37,538 nt of DNA from an uncultured Clostridia bacterium (GTDB taxonomy: Bacteria; Bacillota; Clostridia; Christensenellales; UBA1242), in assembly GCA_944377315.1 (NCBI GenBank), contig CALWEM010000026.1, forward strand, positions 1 through 37,538, written 5' to 3'. This document shows positions 8,401 to 23,400 of this stretch, piece by piece (positions within the stretch are counted from its first letter, which is position 1; every line of letters starts with the position of its first letter). The position numbers and the translations under genes are program-made. A model generated the notes under the pieces. The model saw nothing but the letters and a program-made list of their open reading frames with translations, was not told where the DNA came from and made no database searches.

Positions 8401-11400
8401 CGACCGACAATGACCTACAAAATGGTATATATTATTTTAGAATTAATGTTTCTTCAAGCTTTTCATCAAATAGTAGCATCAATTTGACCTTTAATTTCTA
8501 TGATGAAGATGAATTGGTTGCTTCTGACAGTTATAGCTATATCATCGATTACCTAAATTCAGCGACCATTCTCGTTAATGGGCAATCAAGTGTTATGGTG
8601 GCAAAAGGTGAAAGCGTTGAAGTGAGTATTTCCTTGGAACTTAACCAATCTTTGACAAACAACAGCATTCGTCTTGAAGGTGCTGGTGATTATATCACAT
8701 TGAGCGATATCGAAGAAACGGTTTCAAATTCGACAAGAAATTACAAAGCAACCATAAACACAAGCGTGCTTTCCACTCTGCAAGACGGCAATTCAACAGG
8801 TGTGTTCTATGTTTACGCGTCAGTTTCAAGATATGTGAATGGCGTTATGGACTATATTGAAAGTTACGCCACAATCTATCTTCTTGATTTCACGCTTAAT
8901 GAGAATGGCACAAAAATTGTCGGCTCGACTCAACAAGTGCAATATGGTAATGGCACTTATGACTCCTTTGTTTCATACATAAATGCTGAACAAACTTTGG
9001 CGTTCTCATATGTTTTGGACCCAGAAGAATATAACTTTGACAGCTCCAATGTCAATGAGTATAACGCTGTCTATGGCGAAAATGGGCTTATGGCAAAACA
9101 AACAGAATTTATGCGCAATGGCAGTTATCGTGATGATGTTGGTGGCTACTTTATTAACTATGAATATGATTCTGGCATCTATCGCGAAGTCCCAATTGAA
9201 GAGCGTTTGTTGATTATTGGAACAGATGATTCGGAAACTCCAATATATAATTCTCAAACTGGTGAGTTTTTGGAAAATGAAATTGTGGAATTTAGTTCTG
9301 GTGCAAATAGCACGGTGAAGATAAAAGGTCTTCGAATTGGCAGTATTCATATGCGTCTTGAAACTATTGTGATTTCTGGAAACAAGACATTTACACTTTT
9401 ATATGACTTTGTTATTACCATCAATGTGTGGTCAGATGAAGAAGTGCCAGTGCCAATCTATACGGCTGAAGAATTTTTGCGATATGCCGAAGGAAATCGT
9501 GATGACAATGGCAACACTTCAAGCGGTGATTATATCTTGATGAACGATATTGTTCTTCAAAACTACACTCCACTCGACACAACTTTCTTGAAATCTCTTG
9601 ACGGAAATGGTTATCAAATTTATATTGACAGTTTCAACACCAATGTTGACGGCACAAGTTTGAATATTGCATTATTTGATGAAGTTGTGGAAGGCACAAC
9701 ACTCAAAAATGTGCGAGTTAATATCTATAATGGTGGGCAGTTGACGGTGAATATACGAGATTATCAAAATGTCAATATTGCCGGCTTTGCTCTCACCAAT
9801 AATGGTATCATCTATAACTGCGAAGTTGTCGCATACTATGATGAGAACTTGTCGTCATCAAAAATTTCTTCAAGCACAGGTTTGGTGGTTAACTTTGTTA
9901 AAGGCACAGGCACTGACAATGTGTATTTGACTTCACAAGATGTGGAAGCGGGAGATATTAATATTGTCGGCTTTGTTGTCGAAAACAACAATATCATCAC
10001 AAACAGCCGTGTTGGTGGCGAAAGTGTCGGAATAATTGTGGAAATTGACGAAACAAAATATTACAGCGAACTTTCTCTTCCGCTCTTCACCATTCGCGGT
10101 CAAGGAACAGTCAATGGTTTTGTTCAATCAAACTCTGGCACAATTTCCGCTTCCTTTGTCAATAATGTTCAGATTGAAAACTTGATGAATTCAACTTCAT
10201 CAGTAACATCAGGATTTGTGAACAACAACTCTGGCGAAGTGCACACATCTTATGTTCAAGGTGCAAATTTCGCAGATGATTTCTATTTTGACGCTTCTTC
10301 CATTGTTTCAACTGGAAGAGTGGCAGGCTTTGTTTATAACAACACCGGTTTGGTGAAAAATTCTTATGTCAATATTGCTTTTGAAGTTGATGCAACAAAG
10401 AGTTATTTATCTGCGGGCTTTGTTTATCAAAACAGCGAAGTGGCAGAAGTTCTTCTTTGCTATGCTGCTGCAAAAATGACCAATTCGGATATCAATGAAA
10501 TGAGCTTCTCCGGCGTTAATGAACGCGGACAAGACTTGAATCTTAATGAAGACGGAATAAGGTATTCGTATTATTACAGCAAGGAGCGTGTCGACAAAAC
10601 TCCACAAGGAAGTTATGACACGGGTGCTTTTGCCATCACTGATGTGGCATATGAAGAAAGTTATTATCGTTTCAGTTTCTCTTCAACTGACGGAGCGTAT
10701 GACGGCATTTGGACAATGACCAATAAAAACAAAAACGAAAATGATGACGGCACAAAAGTTATCACTTTGGTTTCTGCAAATCATATCGCATTCTCCAACA
10801 GAGAAATTATCTATAATGGTGGCGACAGCGATGATTATTACTATCTTCCAACACAACTGACTGACATAAACACCTATCGCGTGCTTGATTTTGCCAATGG
10901 CTCAATAAACAACCCAATCATCATTCGTTCTGCTGCCGATTTTGCCAAGGCGACAGGAAAAGCACAAGAAACAGAGATTTCTTCCTATAAACAATATTAC
11001 ACAAACACCACGGTTTTTGGAACTTATCGACTTGTCAACGACCTTGACTTCTCTGAAATTGACCAAGATGTCACTGGTGATAACAATATCATTTTGACAA
11101 CCACAACAAAATCATTCTTGGGAATTTTGGATGGTAACTCTTTCACCATTTCAAACATCAGTTTGGGCGCATCCACTCAAGTTGACAACTATGGCTTGTT
11201 CAGAGAACTCAAAGATGCCACAATAATGAATGTTGATTTCAAAGTCACATCTGTGCATAATGCAAATGCCAACATTGTCGGTGCATTGGCTGGAACGGCA
11301 GTAAACACAAGACTCATCGGACTTTCACTCTCTCCAAACGATGACAGAGTCGATGATGAAAGCGTGCAAGCAATTTCCATTTTGGGAAATAATATTGTTG

Positions 11401-14400
11401 GTGGCGTTGTTGGAATTGTTATTGGTGATTCAAAATTGAATGATATCACAGTGACCGACATCGATGTTGCATCAAGATATTATGATAATTCCAAAACAAT
11501 AACCTATAATGACAGATACACAGGCGACACATTGAGAGAACTTATATACAATGGTTCTTCTCTCGGCAGTGCGGTCAAATATCTCTCCTATGCGGGTGGT
11601 ATTGCCGGCTATGTTGATATCTACAAATATATCGGCGATGACTATGTTCAATATTCCACACAGACCGATTTGACTGACTATAATGTTGTTTCTATCAAGG
11701 CATTGGATTCTGTTGATATATATGGCGAAGTTGCCGGTGGACTTTTTGGCTATCTCGGGAAATCGTTGATGGCGTATGACCTTGGAATTGAACTTGACGC
11801 TGATATGGCTCTCAACAATCCGTCTTACATCACTTCAAAGAATTTGTTTGCAGGCGGTATTGTTGGTGAAAGTTATGCTGGACTTTATGCTGTCTATGCA
11901 AAATATTCCACAACTCTTCAAAAGACAATTGAAGAAGGAATGTATAACTATTATAATGGTGGCACAAGTGAAAGAGGACAATTGAGTATCTTCTCATACA
12001 CAGCTCTTGACACCAAGCATCCTGGATATTACAATAATCCTCTTTATATCGGTGGTATTGTCGGATATGCAAAAGCCGGATATGTGACGATTGCATACAA
12101 CAAACTTAATGTTGTTTCAAATGTGAAAAACAATGAAATCAACTATCAAACAGAAGCAGTGGGTGGTATTGTCGGCTATATTAATTCAGAATATCGTTAT
12201 GATTCAGACTTCATAAACAACAAAGTTTCAATTTCATACTACTTAAATCAAACATATTTCAGCGGTGTTATATATTCTGAAAACACGGCTGACGCTGGCG
12301 GAATCATTGGACAAGTCAATGTGGACAGCGATATTGCTTTGAACAAGGTGAACAGTATTCCATATTATGATGCTTCTCGTTCACTTGAAAATGTCTACTC
12401 CTTGATTGCAGGATTCAGAAATGACAGCGAAGAAGATAACCGCGAATTTCCAAACAATCTATATTTACTTGACTCGAGAAATGGCTATCATAATGTGGTG
12501 AACAATGCTCAAAGTTCTGTGTTTGGAAACACAAGAATGAGCGTGGCTGTCACAAATCAATTCCTTGTGGATGCAAAAACCACTGAAGAAGTGACAAGTG
12601 ATAACACTGAAACTTACATCAAAGGTCAAACCACAAAGGAAACATTGGCAACAATTTCAAACGGATATGTGCCAATTCTGGAAATTGAGTCCATCAAAAA
12701 TCTTGCCACAATTGAAGCACAACACTCTTCGATGTCCTCCTTCTTCTTGCATAATGATTGGGACGAAACGCGCTGGGAACACGAAGCTGATGAAATCTTC
12801 CCAGACATTGTTTTGTATCCAAAACTTGAAGTTTTGTTCCTTGATGCCGATGAAAGAAGCATTGCAGATGTTTTAGCCCAAATAAGCACCGACAGACCGA
12901 ATGCCACGGTTGTTGTCAGAGGAAGAGTGAATCAAGACTCTCCAGCGAGTGGCTACAGCGATGTTGACTTAAGGACATATTTGAAGAAAAATCCAGACAT
13001 TTCGCTCAAAGAATTTGGTGGAACATTCGTGTCATATTCGAACTATATGAATTCCAGCGATGAAGGAATTTTGACTGAAGTTGTGTATCAAAACATTGGT
13101 AACAACACAATAAATGTCATCGGTGGTGATGCTGGTGATGAAGTTGGACTCATCTTGTCAGCGAATGATGTTCTCTTTGATTCAACAGCTGAAGGTTTCA
13201 CTTTGGACGGCATAAATATCTATGTGGCAAATGAAGATTCAGAAAGTGCTGGGACAGGAGAAAGCGATTTATCCACACTTGAACTCGATGGTCCAATCAT
13301 CACAGAAAAACTTGAAAATGCAAATATCATTGATGTCACAGTGTTCTTCAATGGTGATTTAAACTATACACTTGAAAGCAGTGAAGGTAATGGTGTTCTC
13401 GCCAATGTTGCGAAATCATCAAGTTTCCAAAACATTAACTTTGTGTTTAGATATAAGAGCGAAAACAACAATCAAAAAAATCCGCAAATGAATTTGAATG
13501 TCAAAGCAACCACTGGCGGGTCAAGTTCAAGAAAATTTGGGCTTATTGTTGGTGAAAGCGAGCAAAGTTCAGTTTATTCTTTAAACACAATTTCAAATGT
13601 TTATCTCTCATCTGAACCAACACAAACAATGGGAAATATTGTTGACCAGAGCGAAAACATCAAACTTGAAGTGAAGATAACGAATGACAATCGCATAAGC
13701 ACAAGTGGCACAGGTAGTTTAAATAAGAATTCGCTATATTTTGGCTTCTTGGTTGGAAATGTATTTGTGAATTCAGGTGCAAGTTCTTTGCCACTCAATT
13801 TTGGAATGACAAACTTGACAGATGACACAATCAGTGGAATCAATATGATTTTGGAAGGTGCAGAAAATCAAAATGCAGAAGAAAGTGGCTATGGAGAAGT
13901 TTATTTGGGTGGCTACTTTGGAAATGCAAACTTGACAGAAGTCACAATTGTGAGCACTGGTTCAACACCAATGTCTTCACTTATTAGGAATTTCAATATT
14001 GTTCAAAAGGTTAACATTGAAGAACTCAATCTTGGACTTGGTTTCGGCACACTGACAGGTCAAGGACAGATGACAGTGGCATATTCCACACCATCTGGGT
14101 TGGATATCACTGGCGGGCTTTATCAAATAGTGGGTGTGACAACCGGTATTGGACAAAATGAAAATGGTGTGAATATTGGAAGTTTTGCAGGTGCATCAAG
14201 ATTCAACATAAATTTGTCCACAATTTTGAATGTCGAATTTGAAGTTTTGGGTGACCAACCAAATGAGATTGTTCTTCACAATGAGTTTACATCTTCTGAA
14301 ACACAAGTTGATATTGATGTCTATGACAAACAAACAGACCCAAGTCAAGAAGGTGAAGACGGAACTGTCAGTGGTGAAAATCCGAACCGAAGCGTCAGCG

Positions 14401-17400
14401 GAATTTATTCAGCATATGAGTTTGGACATCCTTCTGATGACAACACTAATGAAGTTAATAACAACGTTTGGGTGGCAAAAGGTGATAAACAAACTGCGGT
14501 TGAAACATACAAAACCAATGCAGAAACAAACATCGGCACTTTCATTGGACTTATGAATGCGGGGACATTCTCGTTCTCACAAATAACTTTCAGTGAATTG
14601 AGTGATGTTCAAATTAAAAATGAAAATAAAAATGAAACAAATGCAAAAACTGTCAATGTTGGGGCAATTGGCAAAGTTTCAGGCGGGTCAATGACAATGG
14701 CAAACAGCACTGCCAAATATAACGCCACAAACTATTTTGTGGAAACAGACGGCACTGCCAATGTCGGCGGACTTATTGGAAACGGAACTTTGACAAACTT
14801 TAATGTGGGATCATATATGTATGGTGGCACAGTGGTATCTTTTGCCAAAACAATAAATTTTGGCGGACTTGCCGGAAATGTGGAGCTAAAAGCGAGCGGG
14901 CTTTTGCAAGAAATTGTTTATGGCGGAACACTCAAAAACTTCATAAAAGAAGATGACAAGACAATTGTTGCTGGTGGTGTGATTGGCACAATAAAAAATT
15001 CTGGCTATTTAAATATTGGTAGCAGTAGTGGAAATATCAAAGGCGCTTATTCATATGGTGATGTTTTTGTCAACTATGATGACGAACAGGATGAGAATAA
15101 TGAAGGAAAAATAATAAAAAGAACTTTAGATAAAATAGCTTTCGGTGGGGTGATTGGCGAAGTTGTTGCCGGTAATGAAGGTAATGGTAAGGAAGGCAAC
15201 AATGGTGCACTTTATATCTTAAAAAGCTATTCTCTCGCCACGCTTTATAACGACAGACTGCCGAAAGGTGGATTAAATGCAGCTCAATATGCCAACAACG
15301 CTTTTGTTGGAATGAACAGTGATCTTGTTAATATTGGTGGCAACAATGCCGAAAACTATTATTCTTCCGGTGTGACTTTGTCATATCAATATATGGAAAA
15401 TAATAGAAACATCGATGTTTCATATGGCTTTAATGATGATAATTATTATGGCTATTCATCAAACGAGATTAGTGGAAACGCAAGTGAAAACAACACTCTC
15501 AATGGAAAAATCAGTTCAGATGACGGAAGCGGAATTGTGGAAGTGATGAGAGAAATGGTTGGAAAATATAATTCCGACATTAAGTTTGATCTAGGCTCAA
15601 AACTCAATCCAATTGAAATTAATAATTCAACATCTTTTGCTGGAATTTCAAGTTCCGATGATATTAAACATATGAAAATGAAATATTATTATATTTCCAA
15701 AGACTTTGAAACTTCCAACCGAATTGAAGGAGAATTAAACAATGTTGTTATTGTTGGAAACGGCAAGACAATCACTTTGAATTCCACCCAAGATCCCGAA
15801 AAAAGTGGTGTTACTGGTGGCACAACAATGGGATTATTTGAAAATATCGGCACCGCGCCTGATTCTTACACTGCAATCTCTGGCATTGTGGTTGATATGG
15901 ACTTTAATTTTGTGATAAACAAAAATGATGAAAATAGTGAAGACCCCCTTACTTTTGCTGGACTTGTTAACAATGCGGGTATGTCAGAAGATAATGCTGG
16001 CACAGACAGAAGCATCATAATATACGCCGTTGGTGCGACCGGAAGCGTTGAGTTCGGCGGAAAAGGATATGTCGATTTTGCTGGACTTGTTGGAAATATG
16101 TATACTGGAATGTTGTCAAATTCGTATGTCGACCTTGACATATTCTATCACGCGGGCTATGGTTTAGATGATGGCAATTATTATCCAAAATCCACAATAA
16201 AAGCTGTTTTTGGCACAGGTGACGGAATTGTCGATGTGTTCAACACTTTTGCAAATGGTCAAGTCAAGAGTTATGTGCCTTCAAATATATACACTTTCAA
16301 CTCTGCTTCCGAAGAGTCAGGCAACATTCAAATCACAAATTCATATTCGGTTATGCAAGTTGTGACAGAAGACTATGGCTATGGTGTTGCGTATAATATT
16401 GATAATTTCCAAGGAAACATATCTCTTTCGTATTACAGTGATTATTCAGGCAATATTGGCACGAAAACCACTGCAACAACGCAAGCAAATGGCAAAACGA
16501 TATACACAACAACAAAAGAAACTGGTGGTGGGACGAAAGCCCTTGTGAATCAGTTGTCAATCGGCTTTAATGATGAAAACAAAGTTATGCAAAAAATAAA
16601 TATTAGTAAAGGTGATATTTATTCACAATGGTTCTATTCACCATTCAGAAACAATGGCTATGGCACAACTGGGTTTGTTTATTTGAGAAACACAACAGCA
16701 TATTCGCGTGTGCAAACTGGCATTTCTGATGATGTTATTCAAACAAGCGACGGAGACAAATCGAAGGCATACAGAACATATGAATACGCAAAACTTTCTG
16801 AAGAAGAGTTGGCAACCTTAAATTCAAGGGATGGCACAGTGAATGGAAATGAAAGAGATTATTTCTTGGCAATAACCAATGTCGGAAAATTCTCTCAAAT
16901 TCAAGACCTTGAAAGTTCTGGTTCTGGTCTCACAATCACTGGCAATTCCTTCCAAAACTGCAAATTCTTCCTTCGCTATGATATTAATTTAAGTGATTTA
17001 GGAAATAATGGTGATGATGCTTGGAATTATATTAATAATGATTTGGGAACAGATAGTCAGATTGTTGTTATTGATGGGCAAGACCATCTCGTTGAATTTG
17101 AAAATAGCGCTGGACTATTTGGAACAGTTTATGCAAACATTGAAAATTTAAGAATTATAAATCACAAAGAATTTTCGACAAATAACAAAGAATTTTCGAC
17201 CCCAAATGGTAAATCAAGTTATTTATATGGTGTGCTTGCAGGTGCTTACACTGGGAGCTTGATTAATGTTTCTGTTCAAGGCGATATTAGTGTTAATGTC
17301 GAGAAGAATCCCGGTCTATACTATATCGGCGGTGTTGCAGGGCAATTCACTGGAACAATGAGTTCTGTTGAGAGTATTGTCACAATAAGTGCAGATTATG

Positions 17401-20400
17401 GGGCTGGAATTGTCGGCGGTGTTGTTGGGCAATTCACCGGTGAAAATGACAATGGCAGAGATTATGGACTTAAAGAGACAACTTTTGCTAATGCACAAGA
17501 ACAAACTGGTGAGAATAATTCGTCTGAAGAAACGACAAATGTCAATGTGTCAATAATAAACGGAGAAATAACCTACACTTCATTTAACGGCTCGATTGTG
17601 ATGAAAAATTCAAACATTTCTGCCAATGTAACCCATAATACACAAATAATCAATGAGACTGATGTGTATTATAAAGTTGACAAGAAAAATTTGACAACCA
17701 CGGGCTTGACAATAGAGACAACTCACACTTCAAACACTTCATCGTCAGAAGATGATAGCACTGGGAAAGATATTTCAAATGCAGGAGAAAAACCAAAATA
17801 TTCTGGAGAATTAAATGCTGTTGCAGGTGGAATTGCTGGATATGTTGAGTCTGGCAACATTGAATATTCATATAACAATGCCACAATAATGAATCAATAT
17901 TATGGCACTGTCACACAAAGCTCAAGCTTTGCAATAAGAAATTTGGCAAGTGGTGGAATTGTTGGATATCAGAAAGAAGGAAGTGTTGACAATTCAATCA
18001 ACACAGGCTATATTGTTTCTGGAAATAACAGAAATGAAGGTGTGGCTCTTTCTGGCGGTATTGTTGGATATTCCAAAGGGTCTGTTTCAAATTCAATCAA
18101 CGATGCCAAAGTGCAATCGGTGAGCTATGTTGACCCAAGTTATTATAATATTAATTTGGACAAATCAAAGGGATTGACTGCTGGTGGTGATAAAATTAAA
18201 TTTGTAATTACAATTGAATATAATATTACGACAACAATTGTAGAAAATGCAAGCGGTGGACAAGAAAAAGATCCAGAGTATGAGATGCCAAGACTTGTTC
18301 ACGCCTATGGCATTGGCTATTTCAATTCGCAATCTCAAAAAACTGCCGATGATCAATCAAACGCCAACCTTGATGCTGAAGAAACCATCAACGATGGCAA
18401 CATTGGTTACACAGTGAGAAAAATCGAGCCAGAACGCACGGCTCAACACTATGGTGGCGGAAGTTCTTTACCTACAGGCACTCTTGATGACTATCAAGAA
18501 AGTTATGACTATTATGTCGGCGAAGGTGAAACACAAGACATTCGTGTGAGTGCATATGACGCATATGGTTTCCCAAGCCGTTTGAATTATTACTATGAAT
18601 ATAATCTCACAATTCAAGGTTTTAAACATAATTATAGTAATGATTATGGTGAATTTTTAGGCTTTAGCATAAGTGATAATACGCCAAATACAACAAGTGG
18701 CGATGCGAGAGCATCAAAAATGAGTAATGTTGATTATAATGATCTTTATCCGGGCGGAACAACAAGCTATTATTTCTCCTTGCCGTTCTATAGCACTGAA
18801 ACTGACACTAATGGTGAGAATTATAATAATGGCAACTCATATGACGAACTTGTGGAGGATGCAAGTGGACGCAACAGCAACATAAGTGCGACAGGAAACA
18901 ATCTTGATGAAAGTGCTCTTAAGGAAAAATATAATGAGATTAACGAATATAGAGAGAAAGAAGAAGACGAAAAGTCAATCAATGTTGCCGGCGAAATATA
19001 TAACTATGTGAACAGCGGTGATGAGTTTATTCAATACACTGGTGGTATTGCTTTGTCTGGTCGTGCCCAAATAACTCTTCCGACATATTCATATAGAGAT
19101 GAGTTAGGCGAAAATGTAGATAACGACATCCAAATGATTCCAAGAGCGGTGGCGTCAATAAAATTTAAGTTGCTCGGAAACGATGGAAACGGATGGAAAG
19201 ATCTTGGAATTCAAGCAATGGGTGCAAACACGGAAATTATGAAAGACGGCGATTTATATTATCTTGACTATGAAGCATATTTCAACAAGACCGAGTTGCA
19301 AGCGCTGGCTGGCAAGGACATCGGTTACAACTCACTGCAACTCACAGCAGATTACACCTTGACATATGAAGTGCAACAATCAATCACTCTCACAAAGAGA
19401 AATATGGAAAAATTCAACATAAATAAGGGTGAAGATGGTGTTGACTATGGTATTCAAATAAAAATGGTGATGGAACAAGGCAATGCCTATAACTGCTATT
19501 CTTTGGGTGGCTTCTTGCAAGACTTTGGTTATGCACAATACTATCAATCCTTCATTCCATATGGTGAAAATGAATCTCCACTTGCCTTCAATGTGAACTT
19601 CACAAACAACGAATCTGGCGAAGTTTACTATCTAAACAACAAGGGTGTGTTGACGCAAGGGAATGGACTTGATGACGAAAATGCCACAAAGCTTCTTTTG
19701 TGGTATAATGGGAGCAATGAGAGCGAGTTATCATCATATATTGGACTTATCAATCTTGGACAAAATTCAGCAACAAAACGCGACAGCCTTTTGGAAGAAC
19801 TTGGGAATAAATACACAATGAATCTCACTTTCTATGCACAAGGAAGCGGTGAATTTGACAATATTATTGGTGGTGCAACAGAATTTGCCAGTGAACAAAC
19901 GATGAGCAAAACATTCGCTTCTCACATTTTGTCAAGCAACGCCGCCACGAGCGATTATCCAGAAGGGTTTGTTTGGTATGATGCTGTGGAGATTGTTAAT
20001 GATACCAATAATAATATGGCCACGGTGAAAATTTATGCTTCCACCATTGACAAAGCAAATCCAAGCGAGATTGATGTTACAATGACTGTTACCAATCAAT
20101 CTGGTGGTAATGTTAACACAACTTTTGAATTTGTTAAAGGTGAAAGTGGTTACACGATCGAGAATGCAACAGGGACTATTAGTAACTTTGCAACATATGA
20201 AGTGACAATAACTGACACAACATTTACATTCACTTTCACTAGAAGTGAGAGCAGTAGCAATCCGCCACAGGTGGTCGATAATTCTGTTGTAATCACATAT
20301 TATGACAACAGCGTGACATTCAACAAAACAGAGTTGGTTGGACTTGAGTTGTCAATGGGTGACACGCCAGTGCAAGGAAAATATGAATATGACGGAACTG

Positions 20401-23400
20401 GTGTGTATGTGGAGAACGAACAGGGCAAGTTGGAGAGTGCAGGGGAAGGTGAATACACTATTTCTACGAGTGGAAACAATATTATTGTCACAAAAAATGC
20501 CTCTGGAGCGGTCACTCAAACGGTATATTTGAAATATACTTTTGATGGAATTAGTGAAGGCACAACAGGAACATTCCAAATTGTGAGTGGATCTGGTGGT
20601 AAGGTTGTTTACATCAACACTGAAGGGTTCTATTACACATTGGAGAGCGATGAAGATGGGTATCCAACGGACAAACTTGCAGAAAACGAAGATGGGAAAA
20701 ATTACACCGAGATGCAAGACACAATCACTCTTGAAGACGGCTCAACCCTCTCAACAAGATATCAGTTTTATAAGATAAGTGGTGTGAACAGTTATCGCGG
20801 AGTCACATTGAACTCTTCAAATTCATATATCATCACACAATATTCAATGGGCAATGCAAAAGTTTATAAAATTGTCCAAGAAAATCAAGAAAAAGTAATC
20901 GCCACAATCTATAATTTAAGAGAATCAAACGCAAATGAGGTGGAAGTTGGTGCAGTATCGTATTGGGAAGATGGCGAAGGTGTTGATTATGTTGTGAAAG
21001 ATAATAAATACTATATTTCAACATATGCTGTTGTAGGCGAAAATGGTGTTCGAGAATTTGAAAGTGAAAGCAAATGGGAAGATGTAACGAAACAATATGG
21101 AGATCTTGAGCAGTATTTTCAATTTGCTGGATTAATAAGTGTTTCATATCAAGAAGAGAACGACCAAGTAGATTATGGCTTTAATTTTCAATATTTGGTA
21201 AATCTAACTTCTTCAGATTTAGTTGGTTTTGATTATGAATTCAATGAAGTAACTGGAGTAATAGAGACTCCGGTAGATGGACATTATTCTGAACTTAATG
21301 AGACCAGAACCAATCTGGGAGAAGGAAAAGTCACTCAAAACACTTTTTCAATAAATTCAGATGGCACATTCAAAATCCAAGGAGAAACTTATGTAATATA
21401 TGAAAAATCTTTGACAATAAATTTGGGTTCGCTTGTTAATGTTCCTAATATTGAATATGAACAAAGAGGAGACAGTCCTGATATCGTTGATGTTATTAAA
21501 GATGGAGAAAAAGTCGGATACATCAAAGTAAATTATAATGAAGCGGGAGATAAAATCACGGGTGGAACAATCTATTATTCAAATGGAAATGCAGTTTCAG
21601 GCTCTAGTGTTGAAGCTACATATGATGAAGAAGGTAATTTAACAAGTATTAAATATAATGGTATTGAAAAAATTATTGGAACGGTTGAAAGTACCGAAAG
21701 TGAATACATTCGATATGTGATTAGATCTAAATCTGATTATACAACTATAAATGGTAAGGAGACATCAAAATATCACGAAATAGTTATTGATATACCTTTC
21801 ACAAGTATTTCTTCTGTGTTATATGAGAAAAATTCTCTCTTGGTGGCAAATTCAATAAGTGCAAATTCAGATAGTAGTTATGCCGCCAATACTGCATCAG
21901 TGAGATTCACAGACGATAGTTTGAGAAGTTATATTGGCAAAGAAGTGGAATTTGCTTCTTCAAACTATGGTCCAAGTGAAAGAGAACAAGAAAATGCACT
22001 CTCTTATGGCTCTTCGTCAATTGATTACACTTTTGATTTGAAAGTTCCGGCAGAGAATGCGTATGTTAACATCACTTCATCAAACAGCGATTTTGAGCTT
22101 GAAGATACTGAAGTTGATGATGATAAAAAAGATGACAACACTATTTACAAAACAATTTCAATCGACACAACTAAAACTAGTGTTCCGTTTGGTGAACACG
22201 AAGGGGATGTGTTGTTTGAATTTGGAATTCAAAACAGCAATCAAGAAGAATATGAAATAACTTCTGATGTTGCTGATGGTGATGCTGACAAAATTGATTT
22301 AAGCAATGTTAAAGATGGCAATATCATCATCAACAGCAATATATATGTTGACGATATGTCAATCACAATTGGAATGGAAGTGCGTGGTTATGATCATATT
22401 GTCACACAAAAAATTTCGCTTTCCACTTTTGATTATGCTGTGAAAGTGAGCAGTAGTGGGAAGAGCAGTGGAAAATTGCAAGACACAAACTTTGCAATTA
22501 TGGGTGATGCGAAAGACCGTGGACTTTACAAGAGTGGACAAAATGTTTTTCTTGTCGAATCATCAGGTGCAAAAGACATACGAGTCAAAGATATTGAATT
22601 CTATGGTTCATTAAGACAAATTGACCCAATCACAAATGCTCAAAAAACTTCTCAAGGAGAATCTTCAGGGACAATCACAGCAATTATGGCAACAGGAAAT
22701 GTTTCAAACATCACTTCAAATCTTTCAATGATAGGCAAAGATGGTGAGTCGGCTGACAGTGTGACAGAATCCACTCTCAAAAGTTCAGGAGAATCGGTGA
22801 ATGTTCTTCTGCAAGCATATGAAGACAACATCATAACCAACAAAAGCATTATTGTCAGCGGTAATGGCGGTAATGGTAGCAATGGTGCTGATGGTGTTAG
22901 ATCAGAAATTGGAAGTTCAAAGGTTAAAGGTGAAAATGGTGTGAATGCAGGAGATGGTGGAACTTTCGGAGGCATAAATAATAACGAAAAAGGAATCACA
23001 ATAAATGGTGCTGATGGCACTGCCGGAAATGGTGGAAATGGTGCTGACGGATTGAATGCAACCAAGAAAACTGAAGGAGTATATTCGCAGAGCGGTGACT
23101 CATATAACTATAAGTCAGACAAAACTGGTGGACTTGCAGGTGGCGGTGGAGCCGGTGGTAACAGCGGTGAAACTAATAAGAAACCTGGTCAAACCAACAG
23201 ACAATACAAAGATTTACCAGGAAGTGGTGGAACTGGCGGACTTGGTATGTATTATACTTCAAGTAGTAATTATGAAGAAGAATATATGCAAAATATATCT
23301 GATTATTCGACTGATGGTAATGCAACGGGTTATTCAGGAGCGAAGTTAATACAATCAAATTATAGTTCTTGGATAAAAACTTCTGGTGGTGGCGGAACAG

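Noticed and set aside
5775-18470. Annotation of the giant protein as an IgA-specific peptidase
   Set aside because: GLUG motifs occur in some such enzymes, but no HExxH or other protease motif was seen here.
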